Notes under the pieces: model-generated
Told to the model about the DNA's origin: nothing
The model's database searches: none
What the model saw: only the letters and a program-made list of their open reading frames with translations
Position numbers and translations under genes: made by a program
NCBI GenBank assembly: GCA_032622095.1
Contig: CP136065.1
Span: 243,141,530 to 243,205,529, forward strand
Source of the DNA: Siphonodentalium dalli
Taxonomy: Eukaryota; Mollusca; Scaphopoda; Gadilida; Siphonodentaliidae
DNA length: 64,000 nt
Direction of reading: 5' to 3'
Shown here: piece by piece, positions 40,101 through 55,100 of the stretch
Numbering within the stretch: position 1 is the stretch's first letter
Layout: each line of letters opens with the position of its first letter

Positions 40101-43100
40101 TCAGTGATAATCTAATAAAGAATTTAGAAATGGGAAGGCATATATCACATGGAAATGGCCTATTTAAGAACTGGAAATAAAGAATAAAGAGTTATTTCCT
40201 AGGTTTACTGAACCTGGTCAGTGTTTTCCGAACCAATTAAAACAAGAGCTACATAATTATCGTGTATAAGCGACTCCGAGATATGCATGCATTCTGTAGA
40301 TTGCCATGTTTGTCAACATTAATTTTATCACCACGTATCCCTATATCTGCAGTACGGAAATATATATATTCAATTTGTTACGTCTGCTGGTTGGTTTTTA
40401 CGAATTCAAGGGAAAATTGTTACGAAAACGGCATAATGATGGTTAAACATAACTGCGTTTGTAGTTGTGTTTTGCAATATACATGTATCCGTCTGTTCGT
40501 TCGTCTGGTTCCGGCTAACGGGGTTCAAACGGCTAAACGAACTTGGTTCGTTCGGACCACAAAATGATGTATTGCAAACCGCGAAGAGAACGAAGTGGGT
40601 GAGAAGTTTTAAAATTGTTTCATGTTAGCAGATGCAATAACATTTTGTCGCGCTGTGTTCCGTATCCGATTCCAGAATTGCAATCAATACAAATGTCGCA
40701 ATATTTTATCTGGTCCCGAATATGGTGATCGAGGTTGTATTTTCCGTTACTATAATGCGTCTTTTGCGACATTCGATGCTCACGGATAGATCGATCGGGA
40801 TATTTATCGACCTAATTACATTTAGATACCGAGAATATGTCGAAAGTAAATATCATAAGGTGGCTAAAGGTGGCTAAAAGTGGCTAAAGTTGGCTAAATA
40901 TGGCTAAATATGGCTAAAGGTGGCTAAAGGTGGCTAAAAGGTGGCTAAAGGTGGCTAAAGGTGGCTAAAGGTGGTTAAATGTGGCTAAAGGTGGCTAAAA
41001 GGTGGCTAAAAGGTGGCTAAAGGTGGCTAAAGGTGGCTAAAGGTGGCTAAAGGTGGCTAAAGATGGCCAAAGGTGGCTAAAGGTGGCTAAAAGGTGGCTA
41101 AAGGTGGCTAAAGGTGGCTAAAGGTGGCTAAAAGGTGGCTAAAGGTGGCTAAAGATGGCTAAAGGTGGCTAAAGGTGGTTCAAGGTGGCCAAAGGTGGCT
41201 AAAGGTGGCTAAAAGGTGGCTAAAGGTGGCTAAAGGTGGCTAAAGGTGGCTAAAGGTGGCTAAGGGTGGCTTTAAAGGCACGGATGGCCTTCGCGGTGGG
41301 TATGCTGTTAAAATTGTTACTCCCGTTAAAAGTAACATATATCATATTAAAATATAGATATATGTTGTTATTATACCAATCATAGATATCGCTTAAATAG
41401 CATGTTATTGCCATGTTCGTACGCTGTATTATGTAAACAAAAAACCAGGTTCTGTAACATGTTTGGCTTTTGTTTGATATAAGAACAAACTATGTCTATA
41501 TTTTAGTATTCGTTCTGTTTATGGCGATTTTAGCGGATGTGATTATTTTAGCAGCAATACCCACAACGAAGGCCAAGCGTGCCTTTAAGTCCTCAAATTA
41601 TTTTACGCCTCAAATTGTAGTTAGTAATTATCGCGATTGCTACATCTTGATTCGGTACTGGGAATTGTCATCACGTCCGAGTAAATGACGGTATGTATAT
41701 GCATGTATACCATGTATTTTGTATCTACATTACCTATACTGTTCCTATTTTGAGAGTCAAATGCAGGGGCGTAGGAAGCTTTATTTATTGGGGGGGGGTA
41801 TCAGGGGCGTAGGAAAGAAGTTTGTATATGAGGGGGCCACATCCGCAGGCTGTAGATGGGGAGAGCTCGAGAGAGGTGTCCCCTCTCGTCGGTGGGATTT
41901 TTTTCTGAATTTAAACCCCTCAGATCGCATTTCGTTGCATCTGTAACAGCATTTACGTTAAATAACCCATTGAGGGAAAATATGGTATTTTAGTTTTTCA
42001 CCTGTTGTACAAAATAGTATGGAGATAATGTTTTACTCTTATAAGCGTGTGTGTACAAATGGAGCAGTCTTCCATGAAAACATGATATGTAGGTTTATAC
42101 TTACACAATTATATATTCACATTCTCAGCTTTCCCCGCCTAATCCATAGTAGTAGTGCATGTAACTGTAAGATGGCCTCGATAAAGCAGGCAGATTCGCC
42201 ATTTAAGCAGTGCCAAAGTACTAGCTGTGGTGAAGCGTAGTTTCCGTATTTACTCTTCAAATAATTTCGTATTGAATTTATCTTGGAAATCTTGGTGTTG
42301 ATTTATTTTGTAGCTTTGGACAAATTAGATACCGTTTGTGGGCTAACACAATGATTTCTGAGAGAGTACTGGGTGCCCCCCGGTGGTCCAGTCGGTAGAG
42401 TGCCATGTGCATTACCCCGTCACAGGCCGTCCAGCGCTGACGAAGCTGGTTCTAACCCCGTCATAGGGAGGTTGACCGGAATCGTGTATCTGGGCAAGTT
42501 TGTCAGTTGCTTTCCGGGGGTCGGTGGTTTCTACACGCAGTGGAACCATTTCCCGGTGAAATTAAGCCTCTGTGTGGTCTTTCCTCCACCCGTAACATTG
42601 ACAACGTCGTGTGTGGCCTAGCGGCTAGAACGACGATAAACCCTAATAAACAAACGAGAGAGTACTGTAACAAGAAGGCTTATAAGGAGCAAAGGCCGGT
42701 GGATAGCACCATATGGGAAGTTATAATTTATTACCGATAAAAACCTAAATGTTTGTACCCGTGAGACAATAACACATGGCAGTCAAGGCACCTAATCTTT
42801 ATAATGGTACCCCAACCGCTAATTGCCCATATAGAGTATACTATATATTTTATGTCAAATTGTGCGGGCGGAGAATGTGACTGGTTAGGTTGAATAAATA
42901 AGAAATACAGTTTAAGTGTTGACCATTTTCTGGAATGTTTTTGGGGGTATTTACCCCCCCCTTACCCCCCCCCCCCCCGGTTTCTACGCCCCTGGTCAAA
43001 TGAGCGATGTCCGTTTATGCTTGCGCGGTATGCGTTCACCATGTCGTGTATGTGCGAGCAATATAGAAAACTTTAAGTTGGGTGTAAAGCCAATGTTTAA

Positions 43101-46100
43101 GTTTATTGAGTTTGTCAGTTTTATGGATTGTGGAAATGCCCCAGAGAGGATACATTTCATTGGGAAACCACCTCACCTCGAATAAAGCTTCCCCAGATAC
43201 ACGAATGCAGTTACCCTCTGTGTGGTGTCATAAACCCGCGCTTGTCGAGACTCAAACTACCTCCCCCCCCCCCCCACACGCTGGGCGGCTTATGTGGTAT
43301 TGTGCCACGTCTCTAACCGACTGAGCAACCGAGGCCCTTGAAAACTAATGGCGATCCGAAGTGCTTTTTAATATATACCACATGTATGTGTGTACATGTA
43401 TAGCATTGGCTTGGACATGAATTGTACGTGATGTTTATCACAAGGATGATTCCTCATGTATGCATCTATATATCCAAGGATGATTCCGCATGTATGCATC
43501 TATATATCCAAGGATGATTCCTCATGTATCTATTTATATATGCATGGATGATTCCGCATGTATCTATCTATTCATGCATGGATTATGCGTTAATAAAACT
43601 GTTGGTCATTAGTTCACCTCAGTTTTCCTCTCTTTGTCGATAAGACTTGTATAAACCGATGAGTCATTCTGGTTTATAGTTGGATCTCTAATAACACACA
43701 TCAATAGTTTCTGATAGAAGGGTCCGATGGGAGTACAGTTGATGACAATCAGGTAATGGATCATGAATTTGTTATTAACTAATGGGCAATAATTATTAAT
43801 AGTCCAACACGCTACCTGATGAAGCAATGTCGTACCATTTGATGTGTTAAGGTAGGTCAATATTGGATGATTTATATTCTCTCCAGTTATTGTTATTTAC
43901 CTACACACTGGTTCTGATGTAGATCGGTTGATTTCAAGCCGGATTTAACAATTCAATGTATATACTGAAACTGGATTTTTATAAGAATAATTATGAGGCC
44001 CTTAAATATAGCCCAGAGTGTTTGATACACTCGTCTGGTATGACCCCAATTATTTCTCGCGCTGAATCATAAAGCCAGATTCTTCATCCCCATTTAACCC
44101 TTCCATTACTAGAGCTTCCTGAAATATTACGATAACCGTATGCCAATATATTTACATACTAAGTGTGATTATCACTAAATCCAGCATTCTTATTGGTCGG
44201 CGCCCACGTGGCTAGTTGCAATTATTTCTCGGTGAACGCGCAACAGCTCATAACTGCAGCCTCATAATTACATCGACGCGTCATAGGTTTGGGAAAGACG
44301 AGCGCGTAATGTTTTGGGCGCATTTGGACTCGCGCAGAATTGACATAATAAATCATCGGGTTTCAATATAAAGAGAAATTGTTCCTGTTAACTTTTGCCA
44401 AGGGTGCTATGGGATATTTTGGGTTGGTTTTGTCACGATACACTTTTCGATTTAAATACATTTACAAAAGTGTCTTTTTCGCTAAATGTATATAAATATA
44501 AGGATTAACTGTCATGTGGACTGTTTTTATGGAGATGTAACCGCGAGGTGGGTGGTCATAACTTGTATGTAAAACCCTTCGGGTTTTACACAAGTTATGA
44601 CCACTCACCTCGCGGTTACATCTCCACAAAAAACAGTCCACATGACAGTTAATCCTTATGTATTCTCTTAAATAGGAGAGTCTCCCATAGGGAGCCTCGT
44701 GTATATATAAGTGGATATATTGGCCTAACAATATTTACCTTGACCGTGTTAGCCAGTGCATTCTCATGTATATGCGAGGCTCCACATGTGAGACTCGCAT
44801 ATATAAGATAATGCACTGACACAGGATCTTTAACGCTACATCAGCGCAGCTCCTGTCAATAAAATGTTAAAAACATATTGTGGGTGTATTTCACTGAATA
44901 AAACACTATCTCCACTGGTAGAATATAGCTGTCGAAAATGATAATTACATCGACTGTGCTACTCAGAGAACACAACGTACAACATTAAATATCTACTCCT
45001 TTCTTCGGTACGAACTTTTGGTTGACAAACATAGGATAATCATTCCGCCGATATTATTCACTGCATGACATAGACAGAACACAACGCGCATCTTAATCGA
45101 GAATCTTTTATCGAATGAGTTGCGGACGGCGCAAAGTTATATTTCGCGAGAGCGTAGCGAGAGCGAAATCTAACTTTGCGCCGTCCGCAACGCGTTCGAT
45201 AAAAGATTTGAGATTATGATGCAAGTTGTGTTCTGTATTTATTCTACACCGTTCAGTCAAAATAAGTTCAATTCATGAATGTCACCTCCATTGTTCCTAT
45301 AGCTACCTATATTGTGATTTAAGTCTGACAAAATCACCGGAAGCGGATGATCGACGTAATGTACATCATCTTTCTTGGCGACAACGTCAACAAGAATAGT
45401 TCTGGCTTGTATTCCACTAGAGGTATACACTAATATGTATTCGATGGCTGGGATTCCGTTGAATACATGTGCCTCACGTCAATGGGTGTGGAATAATAAC
45501 ATTTATATCAATGGCGCGGTTCTGCATATTTTAATATAAAGTTTATGAAAATAACTAATTTGGTCAATATTTAGTCTAGGTAAACTACAGAAACACATAA
45601 ATACATAGTGTAACGTATATATGACTCTTGGCAGACTGGTCAAGATTATTCACTACTATATTATGGACACCACAACGGAATGGTCCTCATTACTTATGGT
45701 ATGCGAATGTGAAAAATCATACTTTTGATTCTGGTGCCACATACACGTATGTGCTTTCAATTGCTGCGAAAACGTCATTGGTCATTGGGCTATAATATAT
45801 ACTGTTTTCGGGTATACGTGTATAGAGAGAGAACATAACGGTGTGCTGTTTTGTTATTTCGGATTACAGGGCGAATATGGCAATAGTATAATGTATTGCC
45901 AAGTCATAAATTAACATGAAACAGGCAAAACAAAGAACATAATTATATACATAATATACAGAAGGAATAGTTGCGTTCCCATCACGCGCATCATCACAAC
46001 ACATGCATGAATGCGTCATCTGTTATATACTGTTATATACATATAATATTTATAAATGTATGCATACATCGCACTGATGTCAGCCCCTCTAGTCTGGTCG

Positions 46101-49100
46101 TTGAAGCATTGGACCTAGAACAAATTGTTTACAAGCTGTTTTGGTGTCATATTGTCGGGCAGAATGTAGGGAACAACATATCCAAAATCCGCTAAAATCC
46201 GCTTTGGGGAAAATTCTCTATTGAAGATGGCGTCCATAATGTCTGTTGTTATCGGAAAATACTAAATTCTGCGGCAGGTGCTCCAAATAATGCCAAATTC
46301 GTAATAAATTGAAATATACACAAACTTTGCTTAGTCGTAAACCATATATGCAGAATATTTTTCCCAAAATGTACAAAATCGAATGAAATTTACATTTAGT
46401 GCAAAATTGAATAGCTAGTCCTAAACGAGTGAACAAACGCTCGAATATTGCGAGGAAGAATGACTACAAGTATAAGAGAAACTTTTGTTAGAGATATACG
46501 AATTCTTTCTGATGTATCTCACGAGAGAGCAAGCGAAATCAGGGTCTTGTGGAACGGTTAAATCTGGACTTTTGGGCGCCCAGAAACGGAAAAATGACGC
46601 AGTTTTATCTGTACCGCTAATCTTGAATCGTGTGATATATGTGTAACTAAACAGCTAAGCGGGATTTAGTAGGGATGTATTGACTATGCCTCCTTTCTCT
46701 AGAAGCAGAAATATATGTATTCAGAGCAGTCTCACGAATGAGACGGATCACCATTTATTTTGATATCTACGGTATAAAACCTTAAAAAATTAATTGCTAT
46801 AAAACGGTATGAATTATGTTCATATTGTACTGGGGAGAATGCGTAGATCCTATTGTACGTGTCTAAAAATAGTAGTTATAGTTACCTCAGATCAAGTGAT
46901 AAAACACGAATATTTCGCTTTTATCACAAAAATGCGTGATGGTGTACCATGAACTAAATTTATTAAATCACAAATGAGTACCATAGACTGTCTTAAATAA
47001 ATTCAAAACTTGACCAAAATTGCCTACATAATCTGTGACAGAGACTGTGTTTATACCTGGAAATTATATTTGGTTGAATTCACCAAGGCCACATCTACGC
47101 GAAACTTACTACGTTGTCTTCAACCGCATCACCGCGTTTACCCATTTTCCATAACGTTACACATGTCTGTTGCACACAAAACCACAACTAACAATATTGG
47201 GTGAATGTTCAACGTTGGAATAACATCTTAAACGATGATCACCTGATATTTAGCACGATTACGTGGGTGGTAATGGTAATATATTTTCAAACAAAAATAT
47301 ACTGAAAACTAATAGTGTGCATTGCGCTGTAGCTTATTCTAGTTGTAAAGTGGCCACTGAAGTAATTTTAAAAAAATTGTCTACTAAGAAACCGGGTTGG
47401 TAGCAGAATGAAAATTAGTCTTATATACAATGTACTATGTACAGTCTCTTTGACCTGGTGAGATTCGGTGCTAATCCATTGAAGATATGAGCGTTTCTTT
47501 ACAGTATACTAACCATAGCGACATACGTGTATCGTTTATTATCACCGGGAGTGTTGACAATTCCGGAAATATAACTAGTATTTATACCTCTAGATTATGC
47601 ACTTAAATTTCGGCGTTGCATTCAATATTTAATCACCATGCCGAATGAAACTACCATGCACTGTGAGGCTAAACATTAGTTCGAGTGTCTCATGCACGAG
47701 CTATTTTTGTGTTGCCAACAGTTGGATAAGCAGAACACCCAAACGTTAAAGACGTAAATCATTGGGGTTGACTTGCTGTGCAGTGACCGATGATCCTTCA
47801 GATTGATCTGTTTTAATTATGTGTGTACCTTTAAAGATATTTAACAACCGACTTGTATATTGCCAATACGTATTTCACTCTTATGTGGTTACCCAATATG
47901 TTGCTTTCTACGTGGTATGGTTTGGAGTTGCGGCCACTTTGACAGCCATTTCATGGCCACGATTGTATAATGTTCTGTCCGTGTCACTCTACTCGCTCCC
48001 GCATTCTAATTTAACACAAACTGATATAACGGCATAATTCTGATGCCACTATATATCGTATAATGACTTATATCGAGAACTGATGTAGTATAGACAACCA
48101 TGTTGGATAACAAAGTTTCCCCAACGCGGATATGTTGTTCCTGATGCTTTTCCGCGTCGAATGACACCAAAAACAGCTTGTAAACAATTTGTTCTAGGTT
48201 CACCTCAAAATCGAGTCTCAACGACCAGACTACTCAGTGAGTAGAGTGGAGAATATACGATCTCCCTAATCGGCCACAGTACTATATTATACGTGACATG
48301 TTTGTATTGTCCCACACATCGCTTTAACAATGACACCTCTGAAATCGCACAAACAATAAAACCTTTTTGTGATAGTGTGTGGCAGCCTGTACATAAGTAA
48401 TATCGTATTCAGATAACAGAAACACATAACTAATAAACTATATATCAAGAGCGTCCATATGCAACTCGCTTGGAATCCAATAGTTTTTAGTGCTTTATAT
48501 ACCATGCATAAGTGTCGGTGTCGATTAACGAATACTTGACACAGTTTATCGCCCTGTAACTTTCCGAAATAACAAAACGCCGCATGGTTATCCCCATTCT
48601 AATTTTATTATAAAACGTTATTTAAAAAAAAGACTCACATACCTTGTAGTTAACAACGAGTTGTGCAGTCGTAGAAAACACTCAGCCAATTTACGACTTT
48701 CATTTAATGTGCTGGATTTATATAGTGTCCCTCAATTAGCACCGCTCTTTGGTGAAATACAGATAGAGATAAATATTATCACGCACATAAATTGTAAATA
48801 AATATGCACACCAATTAGCTTCTGCCTATAATAATTAGTGGTGTCTTTGTCAGATTTGTAATCATATTTTCCGACAGCGATATGACCCAGATCCGCCGAC
48901 TTATTTGACTCCGAACTTGAACAGAATAGGAAATTGTTTTCTTATTGAAATGTGTATTTCACGCCATCTCTGGTTCGTTTCAAGAAATTTTGATAAAATT
49001 AATGGCAATATGGTAATTTATATATGGAACTGCATTGCATTATAAGCTGTTTCTTAATTTATTTTAGTTGTATAGTGTGATAAGCGTTATATAACCATTA

Positions 49101-52100
49101 ACCTTTTGAGGCTGAATAGAGTCACGAATTAAAAATAAACACTCTGACGAGAATGGAAAGATAATTGCATTTGCTAATTACTTGTACTAAAGGATATTTT
49201 TGGCTCAGTGCAAATCCTTCACATTGTATCGACATTGGCTGCCCAACTAATACCAAACTAACGCCAAACTAATACCAAACTAATGCCAAACTTCTACGCG
49301 TCCGTATTTATTCTGCTTCCAGGGAAAATTTCATTGAATTACGTGTATATTTCGAAGCTCTAACGACAACCAGTGTTGAACAAGTGCCAGAGTTCACGTT
49401 ATCAGACATTGCGGGTGAGTACATTCAGACTGTCTCTCGAAAACCAGCACATTATCTGCTTATTATAGAACTTTATTTCAGTAGATTATCTGCTAAATTC
49501 GTTTCATTATGAGTCGATAATGTGCTGAAATTGGCAACTTTTTTGTCACATTATCGACTCAAAATGTGGCGATTCTACGCAGATTATGTGCGGTCAATGT
49601 CACAAATAAGCCAATTCACGACTGTTCAGGTGTACGCCCTTTAACAGGTGTTTTCGTTGTGGCCCGCGCCATAAAACGAAATAACCGGTAGGAGTCCATT
49701 ATCTTCTTATTTCACAATCAAATAATCACAATATGTAACTATTTCACATCATAGGTCAATTATGTGCGTATTTCCGCGAGGATATGTTGGAACATTCCTG
49801 GCTGGTTTCAAGGTCCCGGTTATTGATATGTACCCATAGAGGATGATCATAGTGCTATTTGTCTATAAAACAACATAACTTAACGAAGTATTGGGTTACA
49901 CCAATACCAGAGCACATGGGCCTGGACCCACCTGATCCTGCTATAAAGCACTGATGGGGATATGTCGCATTGATATATTAGCTATGGAGGAGGTGGCACA
50001 AAGTCATGCCCGTAACGGCACCAGAATAAGTATCCGATTTTATCAAATGTTCAGCAGGCACGTTATCCTGAAGCCAGTTTTCTAGCATCACAAATCAATC
50101 ATCGATGCCACGATCAGTGATCTGAGAAAGATTTCAGAAGCCAAAGAGTCTCAGACACAATTTGACAAATGCGTACTGGACTAACTTCGTACCTCTGCTC
50201 CTCTCGTAATGTCATGACCAGGGATGACACTACACTTGGCACACCGTCGGATCGGGAGCCGACGCTAATGGCTGTCCCGTGCGCAACAATGTGCGCACGT
50301 TAAAGATCCCTACCGTGGCGAAGAAGTCACGGGTTCGGCAAAAAAACTTCCTGGAAAAATTATGGATCTACTCGATTCCGTCCTGTAAAAGCCAGCCTTG
50401 GTCACTAGGACGTAACAACTACAGATACAGATACAGTTTACATAGCGGTAAACATGAAACTAGAATGCACTCACTGGAGCTCCCTAAAGTTGCGCCCATC
50501 ACAAATGTGTGAGGTGTCTAGCCAACACAAGTTAGAACAACGGGTGCTGGGCCATCTTTTGAAAGACCGGTAGCGAATATACATGTCCAATTTCAGTTAA
50601 TGAATCGCTTAGATATTTGTCTCTATGGACAGAAAATCCCTATTATTTCCCTCTGTTCTGTTGTAATACTGATGGTTTTACTCTTAGTAATACCGTACGT
50701 ATTGGTGTATGACATATTTATCGAAAAATATATAGACATCCTCATATTACGGGTTTGAAGGCGTTGGCTGCTGATGAAGTAACTATATGTATGAATTTGG
50801 TTAAGTTACTAGTTTGACCAGAGTGATGTATGATTTACTGATTATGGTTGAATGTCGTTTTAGCAACAAAGCCATATCACGACGAGAAGGAACAGATTAT
50901 CAAAATCGAGTGAAGCAACTGTGATTATAAATAACAGAGAATTAGACTAAAACGAAACAAAATATATACAAATAAAAACAACCAAATCGGAACGAGAGTG
51001 CTCGATTGGGGTCGGAGCCATAAAGTAACCGACCATTGTGCAAGTACAATAAAATAGAATATCAAAACAGATAGAAATACTTACCTGAGAACTGCAAAAA
51101 ATATAAATAATTTAATTTAACAAATTGGATCTACATCGAAATATGTGAAGTAGCTGTTAATATTGCTTCCCGAATGATTCATATGATATTTATAATATAT
51201 GATGAATCGGATGTGAGTCTGAATCAATTTCTCAAATTGGTGATCGGGTGGTAGGCTACGTGGGTGCCCTGTCATCAAACGTCTAGTCACCAGATATGGT
51301 TTTGTTCTTTTTCATTAGGGCCGAGTGTTTTTCTTGAAGCATCGTATCAAACTGTGCAAACTCAAAGATCAACCCGTTTTTTCTGAGAGTCGAAACATTG
51401 ACAGAATTTTGAAGATTTTTGTTCTGGTACAATGGGATCAACTTCCTTGTTTGGTTTCGGCGCAAATGTAAAAACTGTAGTAGCTGTATCCATTGCCTGT
51501 GATACAGGTTCTGGAAGAGGAGTGATGCCGTTCTCTTGAACGTGTGTTGCTAGTGATATACTGACGAGTTTTGATTGACTCACTATATGAGTGCTGGTAT
51601 CAACATATTTTATTCTAGAAACGGCAGATGAGTATATGGCCCATGGAATTGAATGCCTCGTACCAACTATTTTTAGAATCTATATACGATAAATGTTTTT
51701 CAGTCGTACATCTTTGTATCTTGAATTCGTAATCCCATATGGGACATAAACGATCCATTGCAGCATGTGAACCATTACAGTTCGAACATTTTCTGTACAA
51801 TCCGTATGAGTATGACCAGAAACAGAAACAGCGTGCACAAATGGTTTCTTCACTTTTACAATGTTCCGGACCATAACCCTGACAGTTAAAACATCGTAAT
51901 TTATTTGGAACATAGGTACTATATCTAGTTTCGTGTAACCAACTTTCAATGTCGGTGGATGTTCGCACCGATTGATGGTCAGAAGATAACTGTCCATCAA
52001 CAGCCTTACTGTTCGGAGGAACTGTTAGTCCATCAACAGCCTTTGTAGATCTACGGACTTATGAAAGTCCCTGTGGTGCCAACTTCGCCAATATTTCGGA

Positions 52101-55100
52101 TTTCTAAGAATCAGCTCTATCGCGGGTTCTCCGCACAGCTCAGCTACTAATCAATGCCTTGTGAGGAGTAACCAACAATATTGTTTGTGCAAAAGTTGTT
52201 AACTGCAGCAAAGCATTAAATTCAACTTTCTTTGAACACTCAATCAAGAGAGCAACTTATTGGCCCATTCCTGATTGGTTTCAATTTCCAGCAATACTAA
52301 GTAGCGTTTTATCAATGACAAAGATAGGTCTTTTCACATTCGGGTCAAATATCTAGACCAAGTACTGAGGAAATACCACAGCATCATTGGAACTTGGCGA
52401 GTCATCGTTCGTACGAGCAATATGTTCTTTTTTTATTTGAGTTGTCATAGGAAAAGCAAAAAGTCGACAACTAGCCCAGCAGCCGCCGTCGGCTACCTTT
52501 CGGATTCTGGTTGGGCCGAAGACTTGTACAAACCTTGGACATGTATCAGCTTACCGGTACCTCCCCACATTCATACAGTCGTGAACAATACAGGATTTAA
52601 GTCACCAGGGGGAACACAAAAGACAAAGGAGATAACAGCAAACTGCAACTGATGATGGTCTTCAAAACATTTTGGCATCTTTTTAACTCATTTGGAGTAA
52701 TTTTCAATAACCTAGAAATTCTACCTTTGGCATTAAATGAATCTTGTTTTTGTGGGGTACGTTCTAAAACTATTTACAAAATTCTAATAAACCGCTCCAG
52801 GGTCCAGCTTCCACCTCAAAAGTTATGTCATCAGAACGAGGAGCAATTTGTCTGCGAGAAATTGGGACCTTGGTCATCATCACATGTAGCCTCGAATCTT
52901 CTTTAATATGCATACAGCAGACAACCTCCCCTTTCTTTTGACATCCAGACATTTGTGCACCACCTTCATTATGTGGGGAAATTATATGACGGATAGGTTG
53001 AAAGCCGTTAATTCTTTCATTATACTTATGTTGACAAACGGAAAGGCCGTAAGGTCCGTCAGCCAGTGCTCCATTCTGACTTTTTACTGTCATTCCGGAG
53101 TGCTAGGTGTGATTTTCGTTGACCCGGACAGATGTGTCACCTGGTCAGGCATCCACTTACCTGTATTGGTTAACCTATAAAACAATTGAGATGAGCAAAT
53201 GGAAAAAGAAGAAAAAGAAAAGCACAATACAATACAATGAGATTTAACCCATATCCACTGAAAAAGTGTGGATATTCTGTTTATTATATTCTTTAGTTAC
53301 TTGCCTATATGGCCCCCAATGAATGTCAATACATCAGAAATTTCGAGCTGATATCACTGACTAGTGGGATATCACTCTAGAGTGGGATAGCATTTATATC
53401 TCACTGCTAAAACCTTATAATTCATGGGCAAGTATATAATAAATCTCATTATTATCCTTCATCCCATTTCACTCTCTTTTGATTGGTTGGGGGTGCGTCA
53501 CATGGCTGGCCGCATATCGCTTGTTACCCTCGATGGTAACATTTCGAAACTTGTTGACCGCTCAGCGATCAACACAAAACATAGAACTACGAGGTATTCA
53601 ACGTGCAGAGATTCATCCAATTCTCTCTTAAATACTCCTTCTATAAACCCGACAGCTTCTTAACAATAGCGAACTGTGGTGTTTGCTAATTTGCATAATT
53701 ATTGTTTTTAATTTGCAATTAAAACGCGTTGTGCATAAATTGTCTTATGTCTGATTTGAATCCGTCTTATGGCATAATATATAAGGTTCCTACTGGACCT
53801 TTATATATCAATACCGTGGATCAAATAGATAAACATTATCAGTGAATATATTATGCAGTGAAAATATTTTGCAGAAAATTGCACCACCGATGTGCATACG
53901 TTTCATGTACGTTCTTGTGCCGAACTCTAACGTTAAAATAGCAGAGCTTTAATGTATATCAATATACACTTTAATTTCTGCTATAAATTCCTCCAACTTC
54001 ACCAGAACATCCTTATCCAACTATGTTGTCAATTTCTTTTGCATGACCAATAAACAATAATGTCGTTCTTGAAATTTATTTAAAACGAAACTGAACATTT
54101 CGCCGCATGTGTATACTCTATACTTATAAATTGTTTTACTCCTCATTCCAACAACTTATTCCGACTATTCGACCGCCAAATAACATACTCAACGATGGAT
54201 TTGTTAATTAATCCAAAACATTAATGGTTATTTTCTAAAAAGCGAGGATTCCAACATAAAATGAACTGGATTAACGAATTGTCACGTGTATTTAGGCTTG
54301 TCATAGAGCAGGTGTGCACACCTTTTTCGGTTAACAAAACGGTTATCACCCTTGTTTTCGTCAGACACGGGGATTGGTCGCCTCTCTTGACATCGGAACG
54401 TCATTCCATGTCTCATCTCTCGAGCGGGCGACGAATCACGCGTGTCTCACTCAAACAGTATATTGTCTCCCTCGACAGGGGGCATCAATTGTATAATGTC
54501 CGAAACCACACGAATACATCCGTGCTATCCCGGGCTCTCTTAGCTAATAACGGCATATGTGGGTTTAATAACACCGACCGTAGACGAGCGAGCGAGGCAA
54601 ATTTTCTAGGTTGCCCTCATGTGGTATGCCGCAACCAATCAACTTCGAGATGTAGCGTTCGTGTGGCCCCTGGGGGTGCCGGGCACTAATTGGTCACACC
54701 GATGCAGGTAGAGAGCAAATCAATGTACATGTAGCAGCAAAGTCGTACGTTGCATGCCATTGTTATCAGCGACGTTACGCTCCACAAATGTGCGATTTGT
54801 CGATGAACTTTAACATTTTCTTATCCCATGCAGTTATAAAAGTATAGACGCACAACGGAAGGGTTAATACATAATATGTATGAATGTTCAGGACTTATAA
54901 GCAGACGACAGTTAACCCTTTACCCAACAGAAGGGCCCTGTGCCAATGCATTCTCTTATATATGCGAGTCGACAATAGGTCGCCTCGCATATATAAGAGA
55001 ATGCATTGGCTTAACACATTAAAAATTATAAAATTGTTAAAGATTGTAAGAAAAAATGGTAATTTTTTTTTTTAGGCCAATGCATTCTCTTATATATGCG

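Noticed and set aside
52422-53180. Second retroelement or host gene in intron 6
   Set aside because: Open frames on both strands show no motif I can name, and there is no splice or repeat evidence.
54261-54689. 142-residue open frame on the + strand
   Set aside because: It runs through the palindrome and the 365-bp repeat family, and the corresponding frame is not kept in the other copies.
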